Of a DNA stretch of 64,000 nucleotides, positions 27,718-35,767 are shown in pieces. Source of the stretch: Comamonadaceae bacterium (GTDB lineage: Bacteria > Pseudomonadota > Gammaproteobacteria > Burkholderiales > Burkholderiaceae_C); contig JAIXRJ010000016.1 in assembly GCA_027485235.1 (NCBI GenBank), positions 51,123 through 115,122 on the forward strand. The letters are read 5' to 3'. Within the stretch, counting starts at the first letter, position 1. Every line of letters starts with the position of its first letter. Under the pieces are notes generated by a model that saw only the letters and a list, made by a program, of their open reading frames with translations, did no database searches and was not told the origin of the DNA. The position numbers and the translations under genes were made by a program.

Positions 27718-28851
27718 TCAGAGCCAGCCAGCACGGGCCAGGGCGCGGGACACCGAGGCCGCCAGCAAGGTGTGACCGTAAGGCGTGGGATGGAAGCCAT
27801 CTGAGAAGGCGTAGGTTTTCCACCAGCCGGGGGTTTTGTCCTTGACTGCATCCAGGGTGGTGCTAAGACAAGGAAATTTGCCCAAGGCGCCTTCTGTTGC
27901 GCTGCACACGGGGTTGATCACATCAGTTAAGCCGTAGGAGACTGGGTTGCTCACTTCATCGGTAAAGTCGGTGTAGAAGTCCACCAGCGCAATCTTGGGA
28001 TTGCCAGTGGCTTTGCTTTTCAGTTGCGCATTGAACGCGCCAATCCACTGCTGTATCGCCGCTTTCAACTGAAGACTCGCAGCTTCGCCTTGGACTTGTT
28101 TGACCCCATTGAGAACAAGTTTGAAATCAGGGGTCAGGGTGATGTCGGGAATGTTCAGCACGGCCACCTTTGTGGCACCTTTGCCCAATGCGTGAGTGTC
28201 GATGGCCGTGTAGAACGTGTTCGCCAATTGGGCCATGTACAAACCGGCGGCCTGGGCTGCACCCGTCTGCCCTTGGAGCAGCAAGGGATCCACCACAGCT
28301 GCATCCAGTTGTTGAAGCAAGAAATCGCGCAAAGGCTTTGCGTCGGGTAAACCGAGGAAAGACTGAACCAAATCAGCCGCATCGTTGCCGCCACCGTCGA
28401 TCAACAACAAATCTGTACTCGCATAATTTCCGGCCAAAGCACTGGTGGCCAGCTGTGTACCCACGGTTTGAGGGTTCAGTGCGCCGCCTTTTAATGCATC
28501 AACCAAAATGCGTCCGCCGCCAATGGCGAAATTGGTACACCCGGCCGTGGGGTTGGGTGCGAATGAGCTGCCATTCGATGCATAAAAATTGCATTGCTTG
28601 GAACCATCCAAGCCAAATTGATTGGCGACGAGCTGTGGCCAAACCAGGGAGTTTTGGGGGTTTGTCGGATCCATCACCGTGAATTTGACGCCGCCAAATG
28701 TGCCCACATCGGCCAGACTGTCCCCCATGACATACACCTTGCTGACCGTCGTTTTTGGGGGGAGCGCGTCGTTGCCACCACACGCTGCCAGCCCCAAAGC
28801 CACGAGCGCTGCCAGCCCTGCGCTCCATCCGAATCTCGCCAAAGTCTTCAT
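27718..28851 (-). CDS. SGNH/GDSL hydrolase lipoprotein
   Basis: Predicted lipid-anchored esterase or lipase of the SGNH superfamily. The 377-residue precursor has a lipobox LGLAAC with Cys24 as the lipidation site, then the nucleophile in VMGDSLADVG (Ser45), block III GGGNDAAD (about 153-160), and the DGFHPT catalytic Asp-His pair near residue 350. A GG-containing NFAIGGGRIL segment supplies block II. Cell-surface or periplasmic esterase is likely; the substrate is unknown. It leads a two-gene unit with OmpW. A palindrome lies 26 bases upstream. The start ATG 28851 has AGGAGACGAG as ribosome-binding site. Confidence 0.87.
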   Translation of the reverse strand: MKTLARFGWSAGLAALVALGLAACGGNDALPPKTTVSKVYVMGDSLADVGTFGGVKFTVMDPTNPQNSLVWPQLVANQFGLDGSKQCNFYASNGSSFAPNPTAGCTNFAIGGGRILVDALKGGALNPQTVGTQLATSALAGNYASTDLLLIDGGGNDAADLVQSFLGLPDAKPLRDFLLQQLDAAVVDPLLLQGQTGAAQAAGLYMAQLANTFYTAIDTHALGKGATKVAVLNIPDITLTPDFKLVLNGVKQVQGEAASLQLKAAIQQWIGAFNAQLKSKATGNPKIALVDFYTDFTDEVSNPVSYGLTDVINPVCSATEGALGKFPCLSTTLDAVKDKTPGWWKTYAFSDGFHPTPYGHTLLAASVSRALARAGWL

Positions 28852-28876
28852 GCCTCGTCTCCTGTTATTGAAAAAA

Positions 28877-28888
28877 GAACGACCGTTC
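28877..28888. promoter_or_regulatory. palindrome upstream of the GDSL-OmpW unit, TetR-type operator form
   Basis: GAACGACCGTTC: five-base arms GAACG and CGTTC around a two-base centre. It lies 26 bases before the GDSL start, between promoter and gene. TetR-family regulators often bind such sites, and no regulator is adjacent. A second weaker inverted pair, ACCAGT / ACCGGT, lies around 28934-28947. Confidence 0.4.
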
Positions 28889-28962
28889 GATTTCCATGCT
28901 AGGACGAAACAAGCGTGCAGGCGATGGGGTAACTACCAGTAAACCGGTAATTCCAAGCGCCT

Positions 28963-29217
28963 TCAGCGGTAACGCAACTTCATCACCAAAATCATCAGTG
29001 CCAAGCTGGTGGTGATGGTGTTGGCGATGATGATGGGCCAGGCCACCATGAGCACGCCGTAGACCAGCCACAGCGCCACGCCCACGGTGAACAGGCTGTA
29101 CATGCCCAGCGAGATGCCGCTCACATCGCGTGTGCGGAAGGTGTGCCAAGCTTGCGGCACAAAGCTGGCGGTGGTCAGGATGGCGGCCAAAGAGCCGACC
29201 CAGTCGATCAGAGTCAT
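28963..29217 (-). CDS. SemiSWEET sugar transporter
   Basis: An 84-residue, three-helix half-transporter of the MtN3/PQ-loop family; two copies form a channel-like transporter for sucrose or glucose. It shows the PQ motif in ASFVPQAWHTFRTRDVSGIS (about 18-37), the polar turn before helix 2, and helices 2 and 3 with a closing Lys-Arg rich end. The ATG at 29217 lies four bases after the dacB stop on the same strand, so it should be translated with dacB. Length is typical of SemiSWEETs (80-95). The sugar cannot be predicted. Confidence 0.88.
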   Translation of the reverse strand: MTLIDWVGSLAAILTTASFVPQAWHTFRTRDVSGISLGMYSLFTVGVALWLVYGVLMVAWPIIIANTITTSLALMILVMKLRYR

Positions 29218-29221
29218 GCCG

Positions 29222-30703
29222 TCATTGTCGCTGGCGTTTGGCCACGGTGCGGGGGCTGTCCGCTGTGTTCGTGTCGCGCACGGTCCACTCCAGCAATTGG
29301 TCCAGCGCCGGGCGTGCCTGGTTGGCGTTGGGGTGGTTGATGATGGCGACCAGCGCATACCGCTGGCCGCTTTGGCCTTGCACATAACCGGCCACCGAGG
29401 CCACATCGCGCAAGGAGCCGGTTTTGAGCCAGGCTTGCCCGATCACCGGCGAGTGGGGGTTGCGCTCGCGCAATCGGACGCTGGTGCCGTCCACCCCGGC
29501 CACCGACAAGGAATTTTGAAAGACTGCCGCATGCGGCCCCTGGCTGGCTGCTTGCAGCAAGGCCGTCAGGGCCTCGGCGCTGCTGCGCTCGGTGCGCGAC
29601 AGCCCTGAGCCGTTGTCCAGCACGGGCGCAGTCTGCCCCGGAAACTGCGTGCGCCACCACTGCAAAACCCGCAGGCGCGAGGCTTCAAAGCGGCCGGGTG
29701 CGCCCATGTCGCTCGACAGGGTCAAAAACAATTGCTGCGCCATCACGTTGTTGGAGAACTTGTTGATGTCGTTGATCACATCGGCCAGGGGCAGCGAGGG
29801 CGCCTCCAGTAACAAGCGGGCTTGGGTGGACAAGATGCCATAGCGCACTTGGCCACCCAGCCGGTTGCCGGTGGCCAGCCACACGGCCTGGATGAGTTTG
29901 GCGCCATACACCTCGGGGGCGGGGTAAGCCACAGGCCAAGGCCGCTCGCCACAGCTGGCCGGGTAAGTGCCCGCAAAGCGCACCTGATGGGCTTGGCTGA
30001 AGTCGGCCCGCAGCTGGCTGCGCCAGTCCTGGCAGGGGCCGTTGCCCATGGGCACGCTGCGCGGCACATCGAACCCAGCCAAAGGCGGCTCCACGCGCAC
30101 GCTCACCTGGCCGGTGACCGCATCGGGTGTGAAGGTGTAGGTCAGCGCCTTGAAATTCAGCAACAGCCCGTCAGGGCTCACGTTGTAGGGGCGCAGGGGC
30201 TCGTCGTCAAACGCTTCGGTGCGCGGGGTGATGTCAAACACACTGCGGTCGAGCACGATGTCGCCCCGAACGTCGCGCAGGCCCAAGGCGCTCAGTCGGG
30301 CCATCAGGTCTTGCAGCCGCTCGATCACCAGCTTGGGGTCGCCGCTGCCGCGCACGATCAGGTTGCCTTGCAAGACACCGTCCTTGATCGGCCCGTCGGC
30401 GTAGACGCGGTTGCGCCAAGTGAAGTCCGGGCCCAGCAGGGAGAGACCGGCATAGGTGGTGATCAGTTTGATCACCGAGGCGGGGTTGGTGGCGATGTGC
30501 GCCCGGTGCGCCAAGCGTGGGGTGGCGCTCCCCAATGGCGTGATTTGAACACTGATGGCCGAGGGCGGCACGTTCGCCTGGCGCAGGGCTTGCAGGGCGG
30601 CGGGCGGCAAGTCGGCGGCCATGCTGAGGGTGACGCTGAGGGCCAAGCCAAAGCCCATCCACCCGCTCAAAAAAGGGCGCAAACCCGGGTATTCGGTCTT
30701 CAT
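29222..30703 (-). CDS. dacB: D-alanyl-D-alanine carboxypeptidase/endopeptidase (PBP4, DacB)
   Basis: Class C penicillin-binding protein that trims and cleaves peptidoglycan crosslinks in the periplasm. The 493-residue precursor has an N-terminal signal segment (residues about 8-30), the SxxK nucleophile SVIK (76-79), the SxN motif SNN (about 323) and KTG (about 438), with a long inserted domain between SxxK and SxN as in DacB. The ATG at 30703 is the only early start. It is followed by a SemiSWEET gene. The operon pairing with a sugar transporter is unexplained. Confidence 0.94.
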   Translation of the reverse strand: MKTEYPGLRPFLSGWMGFGLALSVTLSMAADLPPAALQALRQANVPPSAISVQITPLGSATPRLAHRAHIATNPASVIKLITTYAGLSLLGPDFTWRNRVYADGPIKDGVLQGNLIVRGSGDPKLVIERLQDLMARLSALGLRDVRGDIVLDRSVFDITPRTEAFDDEPLRPYNVSPDGLLLNFKALTYTFTPDAVTGQVSVRVEPPLAGFDVPRSVPMGNGPCQDWRSQLRADFSQAHQVRFAGTYPASCGERPWPVAYPAPEVYGAKLIQAVWLATGNRLGGQVRYGILSTQARLLLEAPSLPLADVINDINKFSNNVMAQQLFLTLSSDMGAPGRFEASRLRVLQWWRTQFPGQTAPVLDNGSGLSRTERSSAEALTALLQAASQGPHAAVFQNSLSVAGVDGTSVRLRERNPHSPVIGQAWLKTGSLRDVASVAGYVQGQSGQRYALVAIINHPNANQARPALDQLLEWTVRDTNTADSPRTVAKRQRQ

Positions 30704-30742
30704 GACGGGAGTCTAACGGGCAGGTCCATGTCGGGTGGACCG

Positions 30743-30748
30743 TATGAT
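30743..30748 (+). promoter_or_regulatory. -10-like box before the DMT transporter
   Basis: TATGAT, seven bases before the ATG at 30756. If used, the transcript would begin near the start codon. The in-frame ATG at 30744 lies within this box and is therefore a less likely start. Confidence 0.35.
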
Positions 30749-30755
30749 CGGCGCC

Positions 30756-31721
30756 ATGCGATTTTCTTCTCGAACCATTGGCCTGGTCTCAGCGGTCATC
30801 ACGGTGCTGATCTGGACAGGTTTCATTGTCATTGCACGGGCATCGGCAACGCGCGGCTTGTTGCCCATGGACATCGTCTTGGCCCGGATCGTGGGGGCCA
30901 GTGCGGTGCTTTTGCCCTGGGCCTGGTGGCTCATGCGGCCGGCTCGCCAGCGCGGTGAAAAGACCGGCTCCTTGTTCGGTCTGTCCCCTTTGCCATGGAC
31001 GCAGACTTGGCGGGCCGGTCTTTTGGGAGGTTTTTTGTATGCCGTGCTGTCTTACAGTGGTTTCTTTTTTGCACCGGCAGCGCATGCCTCGGTCTTGATG
31101 CCGGGCAGTTTGCCCTTGTGGACGACCTTGTTGGCTTGGCTGGTGCTGCGCGAGAAAATTCCAAACAGCCGTGTGCTCGGTTTGGGTTTGATCTTGCTGG
31201 GCGATGTGTTGGTGGGCGGTGTGAGTCTGCTCCAGGCTTTTGACGGAGGCGATGTTTGGAAGGGCGATTTGCTCTTCATGTGCGCCGCTTTGTGTTGGTC
31301 CGCTTACAGCGTCACGGTGCGTCGTTTGGGTCTGGATGCGGTGCGAGCCACCATGGCCATCACCGCTTTTGCCTTTGTGTTCTTTGTCCCCGCTTATGCG
31401 TTGCTGACGATCACAGCCGTTTTGCCCTCCCACTTGCTGCAAGTGCCATGGACCGAGTGGCTGTTTCAGGCGAGTTTTCAGGGCGTGGGCTCGGTGGTCA
31501 TCTCGGGCATCACTTTCACACAAATGCTGCGCCACTATGGGCCGGTGCGCTCGACCATGATCACGGCCCTGGTGCCGGGCTTGTCGTCCATGGGCGCGGT
31601 CTGGTTTTTGGGTGAACCCATGCACTGGAACTTGCTGGCCGGGCTGGCGCTGGTCACCGGTGGCATTTTGTTTGGGGTGCAACAGGCCAAGCCTGGGGCC
31701 GCAGCGGGCGTCAAGGCATGA
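30756..31721 (+). CDS. EamA/DMT family transporter
   Basis: Ten-helix inner-membrane transporter of the drug/metabolite superfamily, about 320 residues, two EamA halves: the first with IWTGFIVIARASATRG and MDIVLARIVGA, the second with CWSAYSVTVRR and ending at FLGEPMHWNLLAGLALVTGG. Substrate unknown (amino acids, metabolites and drugs are all possible). Its stop overlaps the tsaB start by ATGA, beginning a run of coupled genes to rimI. The start codon is uncertain among GTG 30735, ATG 30744 and ATG 30756. Confidence 0.85.
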   Translation: MRFSSRTIGLVSAVITVLIWTGFIVIARASATRGLLPMDIVLARIVGASAVLLPWAWWLMRPARQRGEKTGSLFGLSPLPWTQTWRAGLLGGFLYAVLSYSGFFFAPAAHASVLMPGSLPLWTTLLAWLVLREKIPNSRVLGLGLILLGDVLVGGVSLLQAFDGGDVWKGDLLFMCAALCWSAYSVTVRRLGLDAVRATMAITAFAFVFFVPAYALLTITAVLPSHLLQVPWTEWLFQASFQGVGSVVISGITFTQMLRHYGPVRSTMITALVPGLSSMGAVWFLGEPMHWNLLAGLALVTGGILFGVQQAKPGAAAGVKA

Positions 31722-32470
31722 GCCCGACCACGCCCGAGTTGCGCTGGCTGGCGTTTGACACCAGCACCGATGTTTTGTCTTTAGCCGTGTCCCAGGGCGA
31801 ACGGGTCTGGTGGCAGACCCTGCCCGGCGGCGCGCAGTCGTCCACCGGTTTGATTCCGGCGGTGCTGGTCATGCTGGCCGAGGCCGACATGGGCTTGGAC
31901 GCGCTGACGGCCATCGTGTTCGGCCGGGGGCCAGGGTCTTTCACGGGCTTGCGTACCGCATGCGCCGTGGCCCAGGGCCTGGCCTTTGGGGTCAACATCC
32001 CGGTCTTGCCGGTGGACACCTTGCTGGCCGTGGCCGAAGAGGCGCGTTGGCAGCGTGTGCAAGCGGGTGCGGCCGATGCCGATCTGTCGGTGCTGGCCCT
32101 GCTGGATGCCCGCATGGACGAGGTCTACAGCGCGGCCTACCAGTGGTCGGCCGTCGGACAGTCCTGGCAAGCCGAGTCGGCTTTGCAAGTCAGTGCGCCC
32201 GAAAAAGTGCAGGCCAGCGCCACGGTGCTGGCGGGCAATGTGTTTGAAGCCTACGGCCCCCGCTTGGACCTGCCTGGCGAACGCTGCCCGGCCTTGCCCA
32301 CGGCGGCGGCCTTGTTGCGTTTGGCCCCGGCCTTGTGGGCAAAAGGCCTGGCCGTGCCGGCTGACCAGGCCATGCCTTTGTACATCCGCGACAAAGTGGC
32401 CAACACCACTGCCGAGCGCGAAGCCCTGAAAGCCCAAGCCGCATTGGCCAAGGCGGCTTCCAAGCCATGA
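31718..32470 (+). CDS. tsaB: tRNA threonylcarbamoyladenosine biosynthesis protein TsaB
   Basis: ASKHA-fold scaffold that binds TsaD and TsaE in the t6A37-making complex. The 250-residue protein has LAFDTSTDVLSLAV at the N-terminus and VFGRGPGSFTGLRTACAVAQGLA, the most conserved stretch of the family, then an alternating C-terminal half. The start overlaps the upstream transporter stop and its stop overlaps the rimI start, both as ATGA. tsaB-rimI adjacency is common in proteobacteria. Confidence 0.95.
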   Translation: MSPTTPELRWLAFDTSTDVLSLAVSQGERVWWQTLPGGAQSSTGLIPAVLVMLAEADMGLDALTAIVFGRGPGSFTGLRTACAVAQGLAFGVNIPVLPVDTLLAVAEEARWQRVQAGAADADLSVLALLDARMDEVYSAAYQWSAVGQSWQAESALQVSAPEKVQASATVLAGNVFEAYGPRLDLPGERCPALPTAAALLRLAPALWAKGLAVPADQAMPLYIRDKVANTTAEREALKAQAALAKAASKP

Positions 32471-32964
32471 GCGCTGCGATGTCTGCCGACCGACAGCCAA
32501 CCAGCGAGGCGATCCGCAACGCGGTGACCCTGCGCACCATGACGCCCGAGAACCTGGATGCGGTCATGGCCATCGAGCAAACGGCCTACAGCCATCCCTG
32601 GTCACGCGGGAATTTTCAGGACTCCTTGAACCCGCTGTTCGAGGCCCAATGCCTGTGGCTGGGGGATGAACTGATGGGTTATTTTTTGGCCATGCACGGC
32701 TTCAAAGAAATGCACTTGCTCAACATCACTGTGGCCCCTGCCCGCCGGGGCCAAGGCTGGGCGCACATGATGCTGGACGCTTTGAGCCTGATTTCGCGCC
32801 AGCAAGGCGCGCAGTGGTTGTGGCTGGAGGTGCGCCAAAGCAATGCCCGTGCCTTGCAGGTCTATGAGCGTTATGGCTTTGCGCGCATCAGCGTGCGCAA
32901 GGATTACTATCCTGCGGACCGCCAGCAGCGTGAACACGCGGTGGTGATGAGTTTGAAGCTGTGA
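32467..32964 (+). CDS. rimI: ribosomal-protein-alanine N-acetyltransferase RimI
   Basis: GNAT acetyltransferase acting on the N-terminal Ala of S18 in E. coli and on other proteins. The 165-residue protein has LRTMTPENLDAVMAIEQTAYSHPWSRGNF, typical of RimI N-termini, the acetyl-CoA loop in VAPARRGQGWAHMML (Trp replaces the usual Ile/Val after the RRxGxG pattern), and QVYERYGF. About 20 extra residues precede the core. The start overlaps the tsaB stop. The neighbour on the other side is a uracil-DNA glycosylase after 13 bases. Confidence 0.92.
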   Translation: MSAAMSADRQPTSEAIRNAVTLRTMTPENLDAVMAIEQTAYSHPWSRGNFQDSLNPLFEAQCLWLGDELMGYFLAMHGFKEMHLLNITVAPARRGQGWAHMMLDALSLISRQQGAQWLWLEVRQSNARALQVYERYGFARISVRKDYYPADRQQREHAVVMSLKL

Positions 32965-32977
32965 ACCGGATTGACTG

Positions 32978-33820
32978 ATGAGCGACCCCACCCGATTTGA
33001 CCTGGACGACCGCCAACGCGCCATGTTGGCCGAGATGGGCGTGCGCGTGTGGTGGCCCGCCACACCGGTGGCGCCTGCAGCCCAGGCCCGGCTTGCTGGG
33101 CCAGCCCCCGAAGCGGCGCCTGTGCAGGCCACTGCGCCAGCGGCGGCTCCTGCGGTGGTGCCTTTTGAGGCAGCTGCGCTGCCACCAAGGGCCGCGCCAG
33201 CCGCAGGTCCTGTGACTTTGCCTGTGCCCATTCGGCCGCTGGCCGAAGGCGTGGACCGCATGGAATGGACCGCCTTGCAAGAAACGGCGGCCGCATGCCA
33301 GGCCTGCGACTTGTGCGCGCAGCGCCAACAATCCGTTTTTGGCGTGGGCGACCGACACGCCCCATGGATGGTCATTGGCGACGCGCCGGGTCAGGAAGAA
33401 GAGCAAACGGGCGAACCTTTTGCGGGCCAGTCGGGCCAATTGCTCGACAACATGCTGCAAGCAGTGGGTCTGAGCCGCAAGGCGAAGGGCGAAAGCGGTG
33501 TTTACATCACCAACGCCATCAAGTGCCGCCCCCCGGGCAACCACAACCCCACAGCGCCAGAGCTGGCCACTTGTGCGCCGTATCTCGCGCGGCAAGTGGC
33601 TTTGGTGCAGCCCCAAATCATCTTGCTGATGGGTCGTTTTGCCTTGCAATCGGTGCTGCAAACGACCGAGCCCATCGGCAAGCTGCGTGGCCAGGTGCAC
33701 CGCTACCAGGGCGTGCCGGTGGTGGTGACTTACCACCCCGACTATTTGCTGCGCAACCCTGCCGACAAGGCCAAGGCCTGGGCTGATCTGGTGTTGGCGC
33801 TCACGACGGCGCAGGGCTGA
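32978..33820 (+). CDS. family 4 uracil-DNA glycosylase with psi-like N-terminal extension
   Basis: Fe-S type uracil-DNA glycosylase that removes uracil from DNA to start base excision repair. The 280-residue protein has a catalytic domain from about 95: cysteines 107, 110, 113, 183 and 199 supply the 4Fe-4S ligands, motif A is IGDAPGQEEE (133-142), IKCRPPGNHNP follows, and YHPDYLLR is the minor-groove motif. Before it lies a 90-residue region: a helix-like RQRAMLAEMGVRVWWP (12-27) and then an Ala/Pro-rich linker (about 28-90). The N-terminal peptide resembles the clamp-loader-binding end of DNA polymerase III psi (HolD), which in gamma-proteobacteria is encoded next to rimI as here. That link is an inference. 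Confidence 0.9.
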   Translation: MSDPTRFDLDDRQRAMLAEMGVRVWWPATPVAPAAQARLAGPAPEAAPVQATAPAAAPAVVPFEAAALPPRAAPAAGPVTLPVPIRPLAEGVDRMEWTALQETAAACQACDLCAQRQQSVFGVGDRHAPWMVIGDAPGQEEEQTGEPFAGQSGQLLDNMLQAVGLSRKAKGESGVYITNAIKCRPPGNHNPTAPELATCAPYLARQVALVQPQIILLMGRFALQSVLQTTEPIGKLRGQVHRYQGVPVVVTYHPDYLLRNPADKAKAWADLVLALTTAQG

Positions 33821-33853
33821 CGGGGGCGGCGCGTCTGTCCGCCGAATGGCCGT

Positions 33854-34735
33854 TTAAACGGGTTTTTTCGGCCACAGCACCGCCGCGATCGACACCATCA
33901 TCAAACCCACGGCGGCCCAGTCTTGCCAGTGCAGCACCTCGCCCAACCAGACCGCGCCGCTGAAAACACCCAGCACCGGGATCATCATCACGCTGAGTGT
34001 GGAGGCCACCGGCGGCAAGCTGCGGGCCAAATAAAACCACGCAGCCTGGGCAAAGCCGAACACCAACACCGCGTTGAAGACGATCGCGCCCCAGGTCGCA
34101 TCTGAGGGCGCCTGCCACTGGTCGCGCTCCAGCAGCAGGGCCAGGGCGGTCATGACCAGCGTGGTCAAAGCAGACATCCAGAAAGAAATCGTCAGCGTGG
34201 GCACCGGCATCTGGGTGCGCCGCAGCAACTGCGTGCCCAAGGCCCAGGTGCTGGCTGCCCCCAATGCCAGCAACACGCCCACCGGCTTGCCGCTCATGTT
34301 GGCGATCTCATGCCACAGCAGCAGGACCACGCCCAGCGATGCCGCGGCCACGCCGCCCCAAGCCCGCTGGGCGAGCCGATCGCCAAACACCAGCGCCCCC
34401 AGCACCGCAGAAAACATGGGCATGGTGTAACCCAAAATCGCGGCCCGGCCACTGGTGAGCGACTGCACCGCCACGATGATCAGCCCGTGCCAGAAAAACA
34501 TGTTGAAAGTGGCCAGCGTCAGCAACTCGCGCCAATGCTTGCGCTCGATGCGAAACGGCAGGCCTTGGGCCAACAGCACCCAAGCCAGGATTGGCGTGCC
34601 CAGCCACATGCAGATGGTGCGAAAGGTCAGCGGCGGAAAGCCGGTGACGCCGATTTTCATGATCGGCCAGTTGACGCCCCAAACGAGGGTGAGCAGGACC
34701 AGAACAGTCCATTGACGGGGGGAGAGTTTGTGCAT
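33854..34735 (-). CDS. EamA/DMT family transporter
   Basis: Second DMT-superfamily transporter of the window, about 293 residues, ten predicted helices. The first EamA half includes LTLVWGVNWPIMKIGVTG and FRTICMWLGTPILAW, and the second WALGTQLLRR, SFWMSALTTLVM, and YLARSLPPVASTLSVMMIP. It is convergent with the glycosylase gene. I chose ATG 34735; ATG 34744 is equally possible, while a TTG at 34774 would add residues with no family similarity. Substrate unknown. Confidence 0.82.
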   Translation of the reverse strand: MHKLSPRQWTVLVLLTLVWGVNWPIMKIGVTGFPPLTFRTICMWLGTPILAWVLLAQGLPFRIERKHWRELLTLATFNMFFWHGLIIVAVQSLTSGRAAILGYTMPMFSAVLGALVFGDRLAQRAWGGVAAASLGVVLLLWHEIANMSGKPVGVLLALGAASTWALGTQLLRRTQMPVPTLTISFWMSALTTLVMTALALLLERDQWQAPSDATWGAIVFNAVLVFGFAQAAWFYLARSLPPVASTLSVMMIPVLGVFSGAVWLGEVLHWQDWAAVGLMMVSIAAVLWPKKPV

Positions 34736-34810
34736 CACCGGCATCTTAAAGGTCAGTCCCCGTGAAAACTGCAAATGTCAGCCCCCATCTGTCATCCCTG
34801 ACTGTACGTT

Positions 34811-34840
34811 TGTCATCCCGGGTCTTTGTCCGGGATGACA
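34811..34840. repeat. interspersed palindromic repeat (TGTCATCCCGG type)
   Basis: Perfect 11-base arms TGTCATCCCGG and CCGGGATGACA around an eight-base loop, with another partial TGTCATCCC copy at 34790-34798. Related copies lie at 36620-36720. Such elements are common between genes in proteobacterial genomes. It can form a stable hairpin between the DMT gene and pyrF. Confidence 0.75.
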
Positions 34841-34898
34841 AGAACACGGGCTGCGCTGAAATTTCAGGCCTCTGGGGCCGGAGCCATCGTCCCGTCTT

Positions 34899-34904
34899 TA
34901 AAAT
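34899..34904 (+). promoter_or_regulatory. -10-like box immediately before pyrF
   Basis: TAAAAT, six bases before the pyrF ATG, with no ribosome-binding site between. A leaderless transcript is suggested. Confidence 0.45.
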
Positions 34905-34910
34905 GGGCCG

Positions 34911-35762
34911 ATGACCTTCCTTGACATGTTGCGCACCGCCGAGCGCCAAAACGGCTCCATGCTCTGTGTGGGCCTGGACCCTGATCCCACCAAGTTCCCG
35001 GACCGCATCAAGGGCGATTCGAACAAAATTTACGATTTTTGCGCAGCCATCGTCGATGCCACGGCCGACTTGGTCAGCAGCTTCAAGCCCCAAATCGCCT
35101 ACTTTGCAGCGCACCGCGCCGAAGGCCAACTCGAACGCCTGATGGAGCACATGCGGCGCGTGGCACCCCATGTGCCGATCATCCTGGACGCCAAGCGCGG
35201 CGACATCGGATCGACCGCCGAGCAGTACGCCATCGAAGCTTTTGAGCGCTATGGCGCCGACGCCGTGACCTTGTCGCCCTTCATGGGCTGGGACTCGGTC
35301 GCGCCCTATTTGCAACACCACGGCAAAGGCGCTTTCTTGCTCTGCCGCACCTCCAACCCCGGGGGTGACGACTTGCAAAACCAACGCTTGGCTTCGGTCG
35401 AAGGCCAGCCTTTGCTGTACGAACATGTTGCGCGCTTGGCCCAAGGTCCCTGGAACCTGAACGGCCAACTCGGTCTGGTGGTCGGTGCCACCTATCCGGC
35501 CGAGATCGAACGTGTGCGAGAACTCGCCCCGACCTTGCCCCTGCTGATCCCGGGTGTGGGCGCACAAGGCGGTGACGCTGTGGCCACTGTCAAGGCCGGC
35601 TGGCGTGCCAACGCCGATGGCAGCAGCGCCGGCTCGGTCATCGTCAACTCATCGCGTGCGGTGCTGTATGCGTCGAGCGGTGAAGACCATGCAGCGGCGG
35701 CCCGCCAAGTGGCCATGCAGACAAGGGACACACTGGAAGCGGCCAAGGCCCAATCAAGGTGA
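34911..35762 (+). CDS. pyrF: orotidine-5'-phosphate decarboxylase (type 2)
   Basis: Last step of UMP synthesis. The 283-residue protein is the longer type 2 form: [14 protein letters not shown] near the N-terminus, the catalytic Lys-Asp set in [15 protein letters not shown] (about 93-107), [10 protein letters not shown], and [10 protein letters not shown] near the phosphate-binding end. The ATG at 34911 is preceded by a TAAAAT box and no Shine-Dalgarno. Its stop overlaps a GTG of the following gene, so the two are likely read together. Confidence 0.95.
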   Translation: MTFLDMLRTAERQNGSMLCVGLDPDPTKFPDRIKGDSNKIYDFCAAIVDATADLVSSFKPQIAYFAAHRAEGQLERLMEHMRRVAPHVPIILDAKRGDIGSTAEQYAIEAFERYGADAVTLSPFMGWDSVAPYLQHHGKGAFLLCRTSNPGGDDLQNQRLASVEGQPLLYEHVARLAQGPWNLNGQLGLVVGATYPAEIERVRELAPTLPLLIPGVGAQGGDAVATVKAGWRANADGSSAGSVIVNSSRAVLYASSGEDHAAAARQVAMQTRDTLEAAKAQSR

Positions 35763-35767
35763 CCCGC

